From assembly GCA_022448525.1 (NCBI GenBank), contig JAKVCX010000012.1, positions 1 to 64,000 on the forward strand: 64,000 nt of DNA. The letters run 5' to 3'. The DNA is from Tenacibaculum sp. (lineage in GTDB: Bacteria > Bacteroidota > Bacteroidia > Flavobacteriales > Flavobacteriaceae). The position numbers and the translations under genes were made by a program. How positions within the stretch are numbered: position 1 is the stretch's first letter; every line of letters begins with the position of its first letter. The notes beneath the pieces are model-generated. The model saw only the letters and a list, made by a program, of their open reading frames with translations, was not told the origin of the DNA and did not search any database. Below, in pieces: positions 1-9,412 of the stretch.

Positions 1-175
1 TATTAATCTTCATTTCTAAAGGCTATCCTCCTGTACAAGGCAGATTCTATACGCGTTACGCACCCGTTCGCCGGTCGTCAGCAGAAAAGCAAGCTTCCCC
101 CTGTTACCCCTCGACTTGCATGTGTTAAGCCTGCCGCTAGCGTTCATCCTGAGCCAGGATCAAACTCTTCATTGT
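1..175 (-). rRNA. 16S ribosomal RNA, 5' end (partial)
   Basis: The reverse complement carries the universal 16S start (AGAGTTTGATCCTGGCTCAG) followed by the V1 region. The gene runs off the left edge, so only about 175 bases are present. The mature 5' end is placed near 175 by alignment with the E. coli start a few bases before TGAAGAG. The GATGAACGCTAGCGGCAGGC continuation is typical of Flavobacteriaceae. Confidence 0.97.
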
Positions 176-542
176 AAAATCTTTAATAATTTTAATGAAT
201 AAGTTTCAAAAGAATTTAACTTCGTAGAAGTTATGTGTTATTCTACTCTTTAATTACGCTGTCAATTTCAATATTATCAATGAACTTCGTTAACCTCAAT
301 ATTTAGTCTATCTCAACCAAAACCTTAATTAACTCTTCTTTGTAAAGACATCAGAATCGAACTGATTAACTTATTTGTTATTCCAAAATCTCCCTAGAAC
401 TTATCGCCTCATCTCTCAAAGCGGATGCAAATCTATAAACTATTTTTAATCTGACAAAATCTTTTTTGAAAAAATTTTAAGATTAATTTTAACCCTAAAT
501 CTACAACCAAATTTCAATGAGCACCGCCGTAAAAACGGACTG

Positions 543-574
543 CAAATATACAAGCTTTTATTTCGAACCAGCAA
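543..574 (-). promoter_or_regulatory. rRNA promoter P2 (proximal)
   Basis: This is a second minus-strand promoter: TTG at 572-574, 21 bases, TATATTTG at 543-550. The -7 box and its flank (CTTGTATATTTGCA) are nearly the same as in P1 (GTTGTATATTTGCA). A different short hairpin (CCG TTTTTA CGG) again follows at the likely start site. Tandem promoters suit a strong rRNA operon. Confidence 0.8.
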
Positions 575-674
575 GAAAAAAAACAATTATTTTATAACGC
601 TTTTCTAAACTTATATTTACAATCTGTTAATGAACTTTTGCAAAACCAAAACTGCGTTTCCCCGTTTGCGGGTG

Positions 675-704
675 CAAATATACAACCTCTTTTGAACCCC
701 ACAA
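675..704 (-). promoter_or_regulatory. rRNA promoter P1 (distal)
   Basis: On the minus strand a TTG (-33 element, 702-704) is separated by 19 bases from TATATTTG (-7 element, 675-682), matching the Bacteroidota sigma factor consensus. A small hairpin (CCCG CAAA CGGG) follows directly and would fall in the first transcribed bases. Confidence 0.85.
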
Positions 705-912
705 GATTTTAAAACAAAAAAATTAAAATAAATTCACACAAAAAACCTAAACACCTTAACAACAAGGAAGTAAATTTTTAATTATTTTTATGGATATTAA
801 GTTGTTTTCAGAAATCCCTTTTGAACAACTCAGTTTATCATGAAATAAGACCTATATAATTATGTATGTCATCCATAGTTTTTACGACTTTTAAAAAGCA
901 AATAATTTCAAG

Positions 913-1335
913 TTGAGAGCACTTTTATATATAGTACTACTTTCTATGAGCTTTAATCTTTCTAGTCAAAGCCTCATTGGAAAGTGGAAAACAAGACATG
1001 AATCTTCTGGTAAAGCGATATCCGTAGTTGAATTCTTCGAAAAAAATGGAAAGTTGTTTGGTAAAATTGTTGAGATTTTGGAAAAAGAGCATGAAAAAAA
1101 TCTCTGTAAAAGATGCAAAGGAGAGGAAAAAAATAAACCAATACTAGGTTTAACAATAATTAAGAATATGGAAAAAGATGGAAACTACTATAGAAAAGGG
1201 ACTATCTTCCACCCTGTTCTTGGAAAAACCTTTCGTTGTCGTATCAAATTTTTGAAAAATGATTCTAATAAAATTCAAGTAAGAGGTTACTTCTTGTTCT
1301 TATTTGGCACTCAATACTGGGAAAGAATATTATAA
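913..1335 (+). CDS. DUF2147 family secreted protein
   Basis: The 140-residue product starts with a signal peptide (hydrophobic stretch at residues 3-14, cleavage probably after SSQS) and continues with GKWKT, an internal KLFGKIV strand, and HPVLGKTFRC and VRGYFLFLFGTQYW near the end. This is the layout of DUF2147, a small beta-rich domain of unknown function found in exported proteins. The only start that keeps the whole signal peptide is a TTG at 913; a stop codon lies in frame at 892 and the first ATG (949) would cut into the signal. The gene converges on the DUF4294 gene with 2 bases between them. Confidence 0.75.
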   Translation: MRALLYIVLLSMSFNLSSQSLIGKWKTRHESSGKAISVVEFFEKNGKLFGKIVEILEKEHEKNLCKRCKGEEKNKPILGLTIIKNMEKDGNYYRKGTIFHPVLGKTFRCRIKFLKNDSNKIQVRGYFLFLFGTQYWERIL

Positions 1336-1337
1336 AC

Positions 1338-2090
1338 CTACTTCTTTGTTGCTCTTTTATTCTTTCTATTCTTCTTTCTATTTCTTTTCTTTCGAAGCTT
1401 AGCGAACATTTCCTTATATCTTTCGACATCGACTTCACCTTTTCTTGCTTCTAAGATAGCGTAAGAATCTATTTTAAGTTTTGGCGATTGCAATTCAATT
1501 GTTTCATCAATGAAAGCTCTTTGAAGAACATCTTCTACCAAATAATCTTCATTTTCAGTTTCGGGATGATATTCATCTTTTAAAGAAAGACTAAATACAT
1601 TCGCTGTTGTGTTGTACCAGAAAGCTTTCCAACCACTTCTTAATTCTTTAATGTTTTGAAAAACTGTTTTACCTGTTTGCCTATGGATTAATTTAATAAG
1701 AATTCGACCTTCTGTCTTGGTCATTTTTTTAATCTGATCTGTCAATTCTTCTTCTAAATACTTTTGAACTCTTCGAACGTACTTTCTTCTCTTACTTTTC
1801 GATTCAATTCTAGCTAATCGAGCATTTAGACTATCAATTCTTTTAGCCGCTAATACTGCATAAGGATATACTTTGAAGACTTTCTTCTTAAACCAATAAT
1901 AATAATTTACATCAACTCTATTTTTAAACTTATGCTTTGGCAATACAGAAACTTCGTTTAACTTTATCATTAAACTGTCTCCATCTCTAACTAAGAAATA
2001 GTCATCATTAAAATTAGGTAGTGTGTCTTTTATTTGTGCTTCTACTAAGAATGAAGATGCAATTAAAAAATAAAAAAACAATTTTCTCAT
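1338..2090 (-). CDS. DUF4294 domain protein
   Basis: This 250-residue exported protein has an N-terminal signal peptide (MRKLFFYFLIASSFLVEAQ). The conserved core includes DGDSLMIKLNEVSVLP, a VYPYAVLAAKRID helix and a TEGRILIKLIHRQTG segment, the pattern of the Bacteroidota-specific DUF4294 family of unknown function. The last 40 residues are a very basic Lys/Arg tail. The ATG at 2090 is preferred over a TTG three codons upstream, because it starts directly at the signal peptide. It sits behind the terminator of the upstream aminotransferase gene and is probably transcribed on its own. Confidence 0.8.
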   Translation of the reverse strand: MRKLFFYFLIASSFLVEAQIKDTLPNFNDDYFLVRDGDSLMIKLNEVSVLPKHKFKNRVDVNYYYWFKKKVFKVYPYAVLAAKRIDSLNARLARIESKSKRRKYVRRVQKYLEEELTDQIKKMTKTEGRILIKLIHRQTGKTVFQNIKELRSGWKAFWYNTTANVFSLSLKDEYHPETENEDYLVEDVLQRAFIDETIELQSPKLKIDSYAILEARKGEVDVERYKEMFAKLRKKRNRKKNRKNKRATKK

Positions 2091-2133
2091 AACGCTCAAC
2101 TGTCAAATACAGTTCCAAATTTACTTTTTCTCT

Positions 2134-2167
2134 AAAAAAAAACTCGTGATTTCTCACGAGTTTTTTT
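2134..2167 (-). terminator. Rho-independent terminator
   Basis: A perfect inverted repeat (ACTCGTGA / TCACGAGT with a short loop) is flanked by A and T runs. It lies directly after the 3' end of the minus-strand aminotransferase gene and before the DUF4294 gene. Confidence 0.85.
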
Positions 2168-2168
2168 A

Positions 2169-3422
2169 CTATGCTGTCATTATAGCTTCAGCAATTCTTT
2201 TATATGTACCATTTTCAAGCTTTTCTCGGATAGCAGTAAAAGCCTTTATAGTTTCATTTACATCTTCAATTGTGTGACGTGCTGTAGGAATTAATCTTAA
2301 AATAATCATTCCCTTTGGAATTACAGGATATACTACAATTGAACAGAACACTCCGTGATTCTCGCGTAAATCGTGAACCATTGCCATTGCTTCAGGAATG
2401 TCTCCTTTTAAATATACAGGAGTAATACAAGTTTGTGTAGTACCTAAATCAAATCCAGCAGCTCTTAATCCACTTTGTAATGCTTCCGTAATTTCCCAAA
2501 GTTTATCTTTTAACTCTGGCATTGTACGAATCATATCCAAACGTTTTAATGCACCTTTTACCATTGGCATTGGTAAAGATTTAGCAAACATTTGAGAACG
2601 CATATTATATTGTAAATACTGAACTACGTCTTTATCACCTGCGAAGAAAGCTCCGATACCTGCCATTGACTTAGCGAATGTAGCGAAGTAAACATCAATA
2701 CCATCTTGAACTCCTTGCTCAAAACCAGTACCTCTACCACCTTCACCTAAAGTTCCGAATCCGTGTGCATCATCAACTAAAAGTCTAAAGTTATACTTTT
2801 CTTTTAGCGCTACGATTTCACGTAATCTTCCTTGCTCACCTCTCATACCGAAAACACCTTCAGAAACTAATAAAATACCACCTCCAGTTTTTTCAGCCAT
2901 TTTAGTAGCTCTTTTTAAGTTTTTCTCGCAACTTTCTATATCATTATGACGATACACAAATCTTTTACCTGCATGTAAACGAACACCATCAATAATACAA
3001 GCATGCGTATCCATATCATAAACAATAATATCGTCTTTAGAAACTAAAGCATCGATTGCAGAAACCATTCCTTGATAACCAAAGTTTACTAAGTAAGAAG
3101 CCTCTTTTCCAACAAACTCAGCACACTCTCTTTCTAATTGTTCGTGATACTTTGTATGTCCAGACATCATTCTTGCACCCATTGGATACGCCATTCCGTC
3201 TTCAGCTGCAGACTCACCGTCAACTTTTAAAACTTCAGGATGATTTGCTAAACCTAAATAATCATTAATACTCCAAGTAACAACAGGTTTACCGTTGAAC
3301 ATCATTCTATTTGAAATCGGTCCTTCCAATTTAGGAAAAACGTAATATCCTTCTGCCTTATCTGCCCACTTACCTAATGGACCTTTATCACTCTTAATTC
3401 TATCAAATAAATCCTTTACCAT
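2169..3422 (-). CDS. Alpha-oxoamine synthase, serine palmitoyltransferase-like
   Basis: The 417-residue product is a PLP-dependent enzyme of the alpha-oxoamine synthase family, which condenses an amino acid with an acyl-CoA and releases CO2. Visible landmarks are NDYLGLANHPEV near residue 55, the cofactor-stacking His140 in DTHACI, the DDAHG motif at 217-221, and the PLP lysine K251 in FATFAKSMAG. In Bacteroidota this subgroup makes sphingolipid or sulfonolipid precursors (serine or cysteate acyltransferase); 2-amino-3-ketobutyrate CoA ligase is the other option. Substrate cannot be decided from sequence alone. The ATG at 3422 is chosen because an upstream TTG (3449) lies inside the -7 box of a strong promoter. 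Confidence 0.85.
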   Translation of the reverse strand: MVKDLFDRIKSDKGPLGKWADKAEGYYVFPKLEGPISNRMMFNGKPVVTWSINDYLGLANHPEVLKVDGESAAEDGMAYPMGARMMSGHTKYHEQLERECAEFVGKEASYLVNFGYQGMVSAIDALVSKDDIIVYDMDTHACIIDGVRLHAGKRFVYRHNDIESCEKNLKRATKMAEKTGGGILLVSEGVFGMRGEQGRLREIVALKEKYNFRLLVDDAHGFGTLGEGGRGTGFEQGVQDGIDVYFATFAKSMAGIGAFFAGDKDVVQYLQYNMRSQMFAKSLPMPMVKGALKRLDMIRTMPELKDKLWEITEALQSGLRAAGFDLGTTQTCITPVYLKGDIPEAMAMVHDLRENHGVFCSIVVYPVIPKGMIILRLIPTARHTIEDVNETIKAFTAIREKLENGTYKRIAEAIMTA

Positions 3423-3446
3423 ATATACATTACTTGTTTGGGAAAG

Positions 3447-3476
3447 CAAAACTAAGCCTTTTTATGTGTATATCAA
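3447..3476 (-). promoter_or_regulatory. Promoter of the oxoamine synthase gene
   Basis: A minus-strand TTG (3474-3476), a 19-base spacer and TAGTTTTG (3447-3454) match the Bacteroidota consensus. The distance to the ATG at 3422 gives a short leader of about 20 bases and rules out the longer TTG start. Confidence 0.7.
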
Positions 3477-3492
3477 AAAACTTAACTAGGTG

Positions 3493-6400
3493 TTATTTAA
3501 TTTTTATTACTAAATCATTTGTATCAACTAAAGTTCCTCCTTGAAGTTGAACTTTTTCAATAATTCCTCTTGAAACAGCTGTAACTGTTGTTTCCATTTT
3601 CATTGCTTCAATGATAAACAACGGCTGGTTTTCCTGTACTATATCTCCTTCTTTCACTAACACAGAAGAAAGTAACCCTTGTAAAGGAGCTCCAATTTGA
3701 TTTTCATCATTTGAATCAACTTTTACATTTTCAACTTTTTCAACACTTACTGAATTATCTTTAATTGAAACGACTCTCATTTGTCCGTTAATTTTAAAGA
3801 AAACAGTAACATTTCCATTTTCATCTGGATCTGTTTTATGAACTAGAGAAATTAATATTTTCTTCCCAGGATCAATTTCAATCATAATCTCCTCTCCTAT
3901 TTCTAAGCCGAAGAAGAAGTTTTTCGTAGGAATGTTCATTACATTTCCATACTTCAAATGTTTATTATGTGCCTCTATGAAAACCTTAGGATATAATTTA
4001 TAAGATAAGAAGTCTGTTATTTCTAAATCTCTTCCCATACCCTGAGAAAACTCTTCTTGGAATTTTTCAAACTCTTTATCGAAATCAATTGGCTCTAAAT
4101 GTGCATTTGGTCTTTCGGTGTAAGGCTTTTCATTCTTTAAAATAATTTTTTGCACATCCTCTGGAAATCCTCCAACCGGTTGACCTAAATCTCCCTTAAA
4201 GAAACTAATTACTGATTGTGGGAAAGAAATAGAGTCTCCACGTTCTTTAACATCATCAATTGTAAGATTATTACTAATCATATATTGCGCCATATCTCCT
4301 ACTACTTTAGAACTTGGCGTTACTTTGATAATATCTCCAAATAACTGGTTTACTTCTCCATACATTTTTGTAACTTCAGTAAACTTATCTTCTAAACCTA
4401 AAGCAATTGCTTGACCTTTTAGGTTTGAATATTGTCCTCCAGGAATCTCGTGCTCATACACCTCTCCTGTTCCAGCTTTTAATCCAGACTCGAATGGATA
4501 ATAATATCCTCTAACTGCTTCCCAATAATTTGAATATTCAGCTAGCTTATGCATATCTAACGGATTTTCTCTTTCATTAAAACGAAGCATTTCTACCATC
4601 GAATTAAAATTCGGTTGAGAAGTTAATCCCGACAATCCTCCTAAAGCAACATCAACAACATCAACCCCTGCTTCAATAGCTTTTAAATAGGTAGCAGATT
4701 GAATAGATGAAGTATCATGTGTATGTAAATGAATAGGAATATTAATTTCTGATTTTAATGCTGAAATTAACTCATAAGCTGCCTGAGGTTTTAATAAACC
4801 AGCCATATCTTTTACCCCAAGAATATGTGCTCCTGCATTTTCAACATCTTTTGCTAATTGGATATAATATTTTAGATCATATTTTGTTTTACTTGGATTT
4901 AAAATATCACCAGTATAACAAATTGAAGCTTCAGCTAAACCTTCTGTTCTATTTCTAACATGCTTAATACATGGCTCAATAGACTTCATCCAGTTTAATG
5001 AATCGAAAATTCTGAATACATCAACACCTGTTTCCCAAGATTTCTCGACAAACTTTTCAATTAAATTATCTGGATATGCAGTATAACCAACTCCGTTAGA
5101 TCCTCTAATTAACATTTGTAATAAAACATTTGGCATTGCTTCTCTTAATAATGCCAAACGTTCCCATGGATTTTCTTGTAAAAAACGTAGACAAACATCA
5201 AAAGTAGCTCCTCCCCAAACTTCCATACTAAATATATCTGGGAAGTTTTTTGAATAACCTTCAGCAACTTTCAACATATCAGTAGTACGCATTCTAGTTG
5301 CTAATAAACTTTGATGAGCGTCACGCATTGTAGTATCCGTAAAGTGAATTTTCTTCTCTTTCTTTAACCACTCTGCAAATTTTTCCGGTCCTAATTCAGT
5401 TAATAAATCTTTTGTCCCTTTAGGATGACTTTCTAATTTAGGAAACTGCGGAATTTTAGGCGTTGAGAACTTTCTACTTGGATCCACCTTTTTAACATCT
5501 GGATTACCATTAACAACAACTTCTCCTAAGAAATTAATAAGCTTATTCGCTCTGTTTTTAGGTTCTTTAAACTCAAATAATTTTGGTTCATTTTTAATGA
5601 AGTTCACTGTTACATCTCCATCTCTAAAAGTCTGATGACTTAGAATATTTCTTAAGAATGCAATATTTGTTTTAACACCTCTAATTCTGAATTCTACTAA
5701 AGCTCGTAACATTTTACGACAAGCTCCATCTAAAGTTCTACTTCTTGCAGATGCCTTTACCAACATTGAATCGAAGAAAGGAGATATTTTCACTCCTTGA
5801 TAAATACTTCCGGCATCCAAGCGAATACCGAATCCAGAAGCACTACGGTATGTTGTTACAACTCCATAATCCGGTTTAAAATCATTCGCAGGATCTTCAG
5901 TTGTAATTCTACATTGTAATGCATAACCCGAAATCGTTACTGACTCCTGGCTTGGTATTTTAATTTGAGTATCTTCTAACTTATAACCACCAGCAATAAA
6001 TAACTGAGTTTTTACTAAGTCGATATTTGTTACCATTTCAGTAACTGTGTGTTCTACTTGGATTCTCGGGTTTACTTCAATGAAATAAATACTATTATCC
6101 TCATCTACCAAAAACTCTACTGTACCAATATTATTGTAGTTTACAGCACTACAAATATCAAGAGCATATTTATATAAATTGTTCTTGGTCTCTTCCGGTA
6201 AACCGAACGAAGGAGCAAATTCAATTACTTTTTGATAACGTCTTTGAACCGAACAATCTCTTTCATATAAATGAACAATATTCCCATGAGTATCAGCGAC
6301 AATTTGAATTTCAATATGCTTTGGATTCTCCACAAATTTTTCTAAGAAAACTGTATCATCTCCAAATGCATTTAATGCTTCTCTTTGTGCCTCTGGATAA

Positions 6401-6945
6401 GCCTTCTTCAGATCATCGGCATTTCGAATCACTCTCATTCCTCTACCACCTCCTCCAGAAGCTGCTTTTAACATTATTGGGTAACTAATTTTCTCAGCTT
6501 CTTCTAAAGCAACTTCAATTGACGTTAAATCCTTATCACTACTTTGAATAATTGGAACATTATTAGCCACCGCTACTTCTTTTGCCGTGATCTTATCTCC
6601 TAATGCTTTAAGTACTGAAACTTTTGGTCCAACGAAAATGATTCCATTGTCTTCACACTTTTGTGCAAACTCAGCATTTTCAGATAAAAATCCATAACCT
6701 GGATGAATTGCATCTACATTATTCTCTACTGCAACTTTAATAATTGCATCAATATCTAAATAAGGTTTTAAAGGATCATTATCATCTCCAATCTGATAAC
6801 ATTCATCTGCTTTATATCTATGCAATGAATAACGATCTTCATATGTATAAATCCCCACTGTTTTTATACCTATTTCCACACAGGCTCTAAAAACCCTTAT
6901 TGCAATCTCTCCTCGATTGGCAACGAGTACTTTCTTAATGTTCAT
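3493..6945 (-). CDS. pyc: Pyruvate carboxylase
   Basis: This is a full-length 1150-residue single-chain pyruvate carboxylase, which makes oxaloacetate from pyruvate, bicarbonate and ATP to replenish the TCA cycle. In order it has a biotin carboxylase domain (residues 1-450, with the glycine-rich ATP loop KAASGGGGRGMR and the EVNPRIQVEH signature), a carboxyltransferase TIM barrel (about 530-800, with TTMRDAHQSL and the metal-binding HLHTHDT), an allosteric linker, and a biotin carrier domain whose lysine is K1116 in EAMKM. No domain is truncated. It stands alone, about 290 bases from its upstream neighbour. Confidence 0.97.
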   Translation of the reverse strand: MNIKKVLVANRGEIAIRVFRACVEIGIKTVGIYTYEDRYSLHRYKADECYQIGDDNDPLKPYLDIDAIIKVAVENNVDAIHPGYGFLSENAEFAQKCEDNGIIFVGPKVSVLKALGDKITAKEVAVANNVPIIQSSDKDLTSIEVALEEAEKISYPIMLKAASGGGGRGMRVIRNADDLKKAYPEAQREALNAFGDDTVFLEKFVENPKHIEIQIVADTHGNIVHLYERDCSVQRRYQKVIEFAPSFGLPEETKNNLYKYALDICSAVNYNNIGTVEFLVDEDNSIYFIEVNPRIQVEHTVTEMVTNIDLVKTQLFIAGGYKLEDTQIKIPSQESVTISGYALQCRITTEDPANDFKPDYGVVTTYRSASGFGIRLDAGSIYQGVKISPFFDSMLVKASARSRTLDGACRKMLRALVEFRIRGVKTNIAFLRNILSHQTFRDGDVTVNFIKNEPKLFEFKEPKNRANKLINFLGEVVVNGNPDVKKVDPSRKFSTPKIPQFPKLESHPKGTKDLLTELGPEKFAEWLKKEKKIHFTDTTMRDAHQSLLATRMRTTDMLKVAEGYSKNFPDIFSMEVWGGATFDVCLRFLQENPWERLALLREAMPNVLLQMLIRGSNGVGYTAYPDNLIEKFVEKSWETGVDVFRIFDSLNWMKSIEPCIKHVRNRTEGLAEASICYTGDILNPSKTKYDLKYYIQLAKDVENAGAHILGVKDMAGLLKPQAAYELISALKSEINIPIHLHTHDTSSIQSATYLKAIEAGVDVVDVALGGLSGLTSQPNFNSMVEMLRFNERENPLDMHKLAEYSNYWEAVRGYYYPFESGLKAGTGEVYEHEIPGGQYSNLKGQAIALGLEDKFTEVTKMYGEVNQLFGDIIKVTPSSKVVGDMAQYMISNNLTIDDVKERGDSISFPQSVISFFKGDLGQPVGGFPEDVQKIILKNEKPYTERPNAHLEPIDFDKEFEKFQEEFSQGMGRDLEITDFLSYKLYPKVFIEAHNKHLKYGNVMNIPTKNFFFGLEIGEEIMIEIDPGKKILISLVHKTDPDENGNVTVFFKINGQMRVVSIKDNSVSVEKVENVKVDSNDENQIGAPLQGLLSSVLVKEGDIVQENQPLFIIEAMKMETTVTAVSRGIIEKVQLQGGTLVDTNDLVIKIK

Positions 6946-6976
6946 TCTTTTGTTTTGTTGTGAATTTGTCTGTTTC

Positions 6977-6984
6977 CAAAGTTA
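6977..6984 (-). promoter_or_regulatory. Putative -7 box of pyc
   Basis: TAACTTTG on the minus strand matches TAnnTTTG and would start a leader of about 25 bases before the pyc ATG. No clear TTG is seen at the -33 position, so this is only a likely promoter. Confidence 0.45.
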
Positions 6985-7192
6985 ATTTAAAAATCATTTT
7001 TATTGAAAAAATAAGGCTCTTTTACTTGCAGAAGTTAATAAATTAACACATTCGCAAAAATATGTTTAGAGAAAAATCGATTTCGTATTAATTTATTGTT
7101 GATTTGATAATATAACAAAAAAAGACGATTTTATCGATTTACACAATATCGTTTTCGTTTTTGAAAACGACTCTAGAAGTTTTCTAAAAAGT

Positions 7193-7222
7193 AAAAAAGA
7201 TGTCAAATAATGACATCTTTTT
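7193..7222 (-). terminator. Terminator after the molybdenum hydroxylase genes
   Basis: The inverted repeat AAGATGTCA / TGACATCTT, with an AATAA loop and A/T-run flanks, lies directly downstream of the minus-strand gene ending at 7239. Confidence 0.8.
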
Positions 7223-7238
7223 CTCTATTTGTAAAAGG

Positions 7239-9401
7239 TTATACAAGAACTTTACCTTTTTTATTTTCTAATTCTTTTTGGAAAGGTTGACTATACAATC
7301 TTTTGTTTAAAGCTTTATAAATTGCATTTGCAACAGCTCCTCCAGCTGGTGGCAAACCTGGTTCACCTAAACCTGTCGGCGAAAGTTCGTTCTCAACAAA
7401 ATGAACTTCAACTTCTGGAGTTTCATTCATTCGTATTAAACGATATGTATCGAAGTTTTTATGCGCTGGTTTTCCATTTTTGAAAGAAAAATCACCATAC
7501 ATTGCATGACCAATTCCATCAAGAACTCCACCCTGAATTTGATTTATTGCTCCAGTTGGATTTACTACAATACCACAATCGACTGCAGCATATACTTTTT
7601 TCACTACAGGCAATCCATCTTTTAATTCAATTTCAGCAACCTCTGCAACATGAGTATTATGACTGTAATAAGCAGCAAAGCCTTTGTAAACTCCTTCTTT
7701 TTTCTCGCTCCAGCTACTTTTCTCTACTACCAACTTAATTGTATCTTCCATTCTTTGTCCTGAATATTCAATTCTATCATCGGTCGTATTCTTCACATTT
7801 TGCAGAAGATCCAAACGTAACTGCACTGTATCTAGCCCTAATTCTTCAGCAATTTCGTCAAAGAAACTTTGCTCAGCATAGGCTAAGAAATTCGTATATG
7901 GAGCTCTCCAAGCACCCGTTGTAATTTTACTTTGATAATTTTTAGTAGAAACTTTATAATTCGGAATACAACCCGCAGGAAAGAAATTAGGAATTAATCC
8001 GTACATATTTCCATTAACTGCCGCTTCTTTTAAATGATATCCAGTTAATTTTCCATCTTTAATTGATGCAGCTATTCTATACTTTATTGCAGGACGGTAA
8101 ATTCCATCCGTCATATCATCTTCTCTTGAAAAAACAACTTTAACTGGTTTTTTAGTCAAATTAGAAATTTCAGCAGCTTCTTCTGCGAAATCACCATAAA
8201 GTCTTCTTCCAAAACCACCACCCATACGAGTCATTTCTAATTCGATTTCACTTTCATCTCTTTTTAATGCCTTGGCTATTTTTCCAGCTGTCCATTGTGG
8301 AGTTTGAATTGGTCCAACCAAATGTACCTTTTCAGCAGTCACATTTGCATAGAAATTCATTGGTTCTAAACAATTATGAGGTAAAAATGGAGAATGATAT
8401 GTTCTTTCAATTACTTTATCTGCAGATTTAAATGCAGCTACAACATCACCATCATTTCTTGGCACATCAAAATCTTTACCATCAAGAATCCCTGTTAATA
8501 TTCTGTCGTGATCCTCTGAATTTTCTAAATCCTCATCACTACTCCATTCCGCTTTTAAAGCCTTCTTACCTTTCATTGCCGCCCAAGTATTCGTTCCTAG
8601 AACAGCAACCTTATCTCCAAATCTCACAACTTGTGTAACTCCATTTACTTTTTTAGCTGCTGAATCATCAAAACTCACCAATTTTTGACCAAAAGCTGGT
8701 GGCCTTAATACAGAAGCATAAGACATTCCTTCTTCTTTATAATCTAAACCAAACAAAGGTTTACCAGTTACAATCTTTTTTAAATCGACATTGATAGCAT
8801 CCTTCCCTATAATTGTATACTCAGAAGGCTTTTTCAATTCCACTTTTTCTGGGACTTCTAATACAGCAGCTTCCTTAACAACCTCACCATAACCTAAAGA
8901 TTCTCCATTGGCATTTGTGATAATTCCTTTTGAAGCCTTACAAGTAGAAGCTTCAACTCCCCATTTTGCAGCAGCTGCATTAATCAACATTTGTTTTGTT
9001 GTTGCTCCTGTTTGCCTTAATGCATCCCAACCGAATCTTATAGATTGACTTCCACCTGCAACTTGACGCGTGTAATCTTTCTTATTATACTTTGCTTGAA
9101 CAACATTTACTTTATCCCACTCAACATCTAACTCTTCAGCAATAATCATTGGCATTGCCGTTTTCACACCTTGTCCGATTTCCGGGTTTGGTGAATAGAT
9201 AGTTACATAACCATTATCAGCTATTTTAATAAATGCATTGAAATCATTAAAGTTCAAATTTGCAATATCAATAGGTGGTTTTGCCTCAGACTTACAAGCT
9301 GTAAATAAATTAAAACCAACTAATAACCCTCCACTTGCTAATGCAGAAGTTCTTAAGAAATTTCTTCTACTAAATTTTAAATTGTTTTCTTGTGTGCTCA
9401 T
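7239..9401 (-). CDS. Molybdopterin-binding subunit, xanthine dehydrogenase family (IorB-like)
   Basis: The 720-residue large subunit of a molybdenum hydroxylase resembles the beta subunit of isoquinoline 1-oxidoreductase. It begins with a twin-arginine signal (SRRNFLRTSA) followed by a hydrophobic stretch and FTAC, so it is exported folded to the periplasm and may be lipidated. Cofactor-loop motifs are visible: MGGGFGRR near residue 390, GAWRAP near 490, and GLGEPGLPPAGGAVANA near 675, whose Glu is the expected catalytic base. Its partner [2Fe-2S] subunit lies 11 bases upstream. The physiological substrate (an aldehyde or N-heterocycle) is unknown. Confidence 0.9.
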   Translation of the reverse strand: MSTQENNLKFSRRNFLRTSALASGGLLVGFNLFTACKSEAKPPIDIANLNFNDFNAFIKIADNGYVTIYSPNPEIGQGVKTAMPMIIAEELDVEWDKVNVVQAKYNKKDYTRQVAGGSQSIRFGWDALRQTGATTKQMLINAAAAKWGVEASTCKASKGIITNANGESLGYGEVVKEAAVLEVPEKVELKKPSEYTIIGKDAINVDLKKIVTGKPLFGLDYKEEGMSYASVLRPPAFGQKLVSFDDSAAKKVNGVTQVVRFGDKVAVLGTNTWAAMKGKKALKAEWSSDEDLENSEDHDRILTGILDGKDFDVPRNDGDVVAAFKSADKVIERTYHSPFLPHNCLEPMNFYANVTAEKVHLVGPIQTPQWTAGKIAKALKRDESEIELEMTRMGGGFGRRLYGDFAEEAAEISNLTKKPVKVVFSREDDMTDGIYRPAIKYRIAASIKDGKLTGYHLKEAAVNGNMYGLIPNFFPAGCIPNYKVSTKNYQSKITTGAWRAPYTNFLAYAEQSFFDEIAEELGLDTVQLRLDLLQNVKNTTDDRIEYSGQRMEDTIKLVVEKSSWSEKKEGVYKGFAAYYSHNTHVAEVAEIELKDGLPVVKKVYAAVDCGIVVNPTGAINQIQGGVLDGIGHAMYGDFSFKNGKPAHKNFDTYRLIRMNETPEVEVHFVENELSPTGLGEPGLPPAGGAVANAIYKALNKRLYSQPFQKELENKKGKVLV

Positions 9402-9412
9402 GATTATTAGTT

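Larger units (their letters stand above)
176..912 (-). promoter_or_regulatory. rRNA operon leader and promoter region
   Basis: This 737-base stretch between the 16S gene and the DUF2147 gene holds no convincing coding sequence. Two matches to the Bacteroidota housekeeping promoter (TTG, 19-21 bases, TAnnTTTG) lie on the minus strand at 543-574 and 675-704. They would give leaders of roughly 360 and 490 bases before the mature 16S end. The leader is very AT-rich. I could not identify an RNase III stem or antitermination box with confidence. Confidence 0.75.

Noticed and set aside
3423..3449. Nine-codon N-terminal extension of the oxoamine synthase from a TTG
   Set aside because: The extension overlaps the -7 box of a strong promoter, and the family start fits the ATG at 3422.
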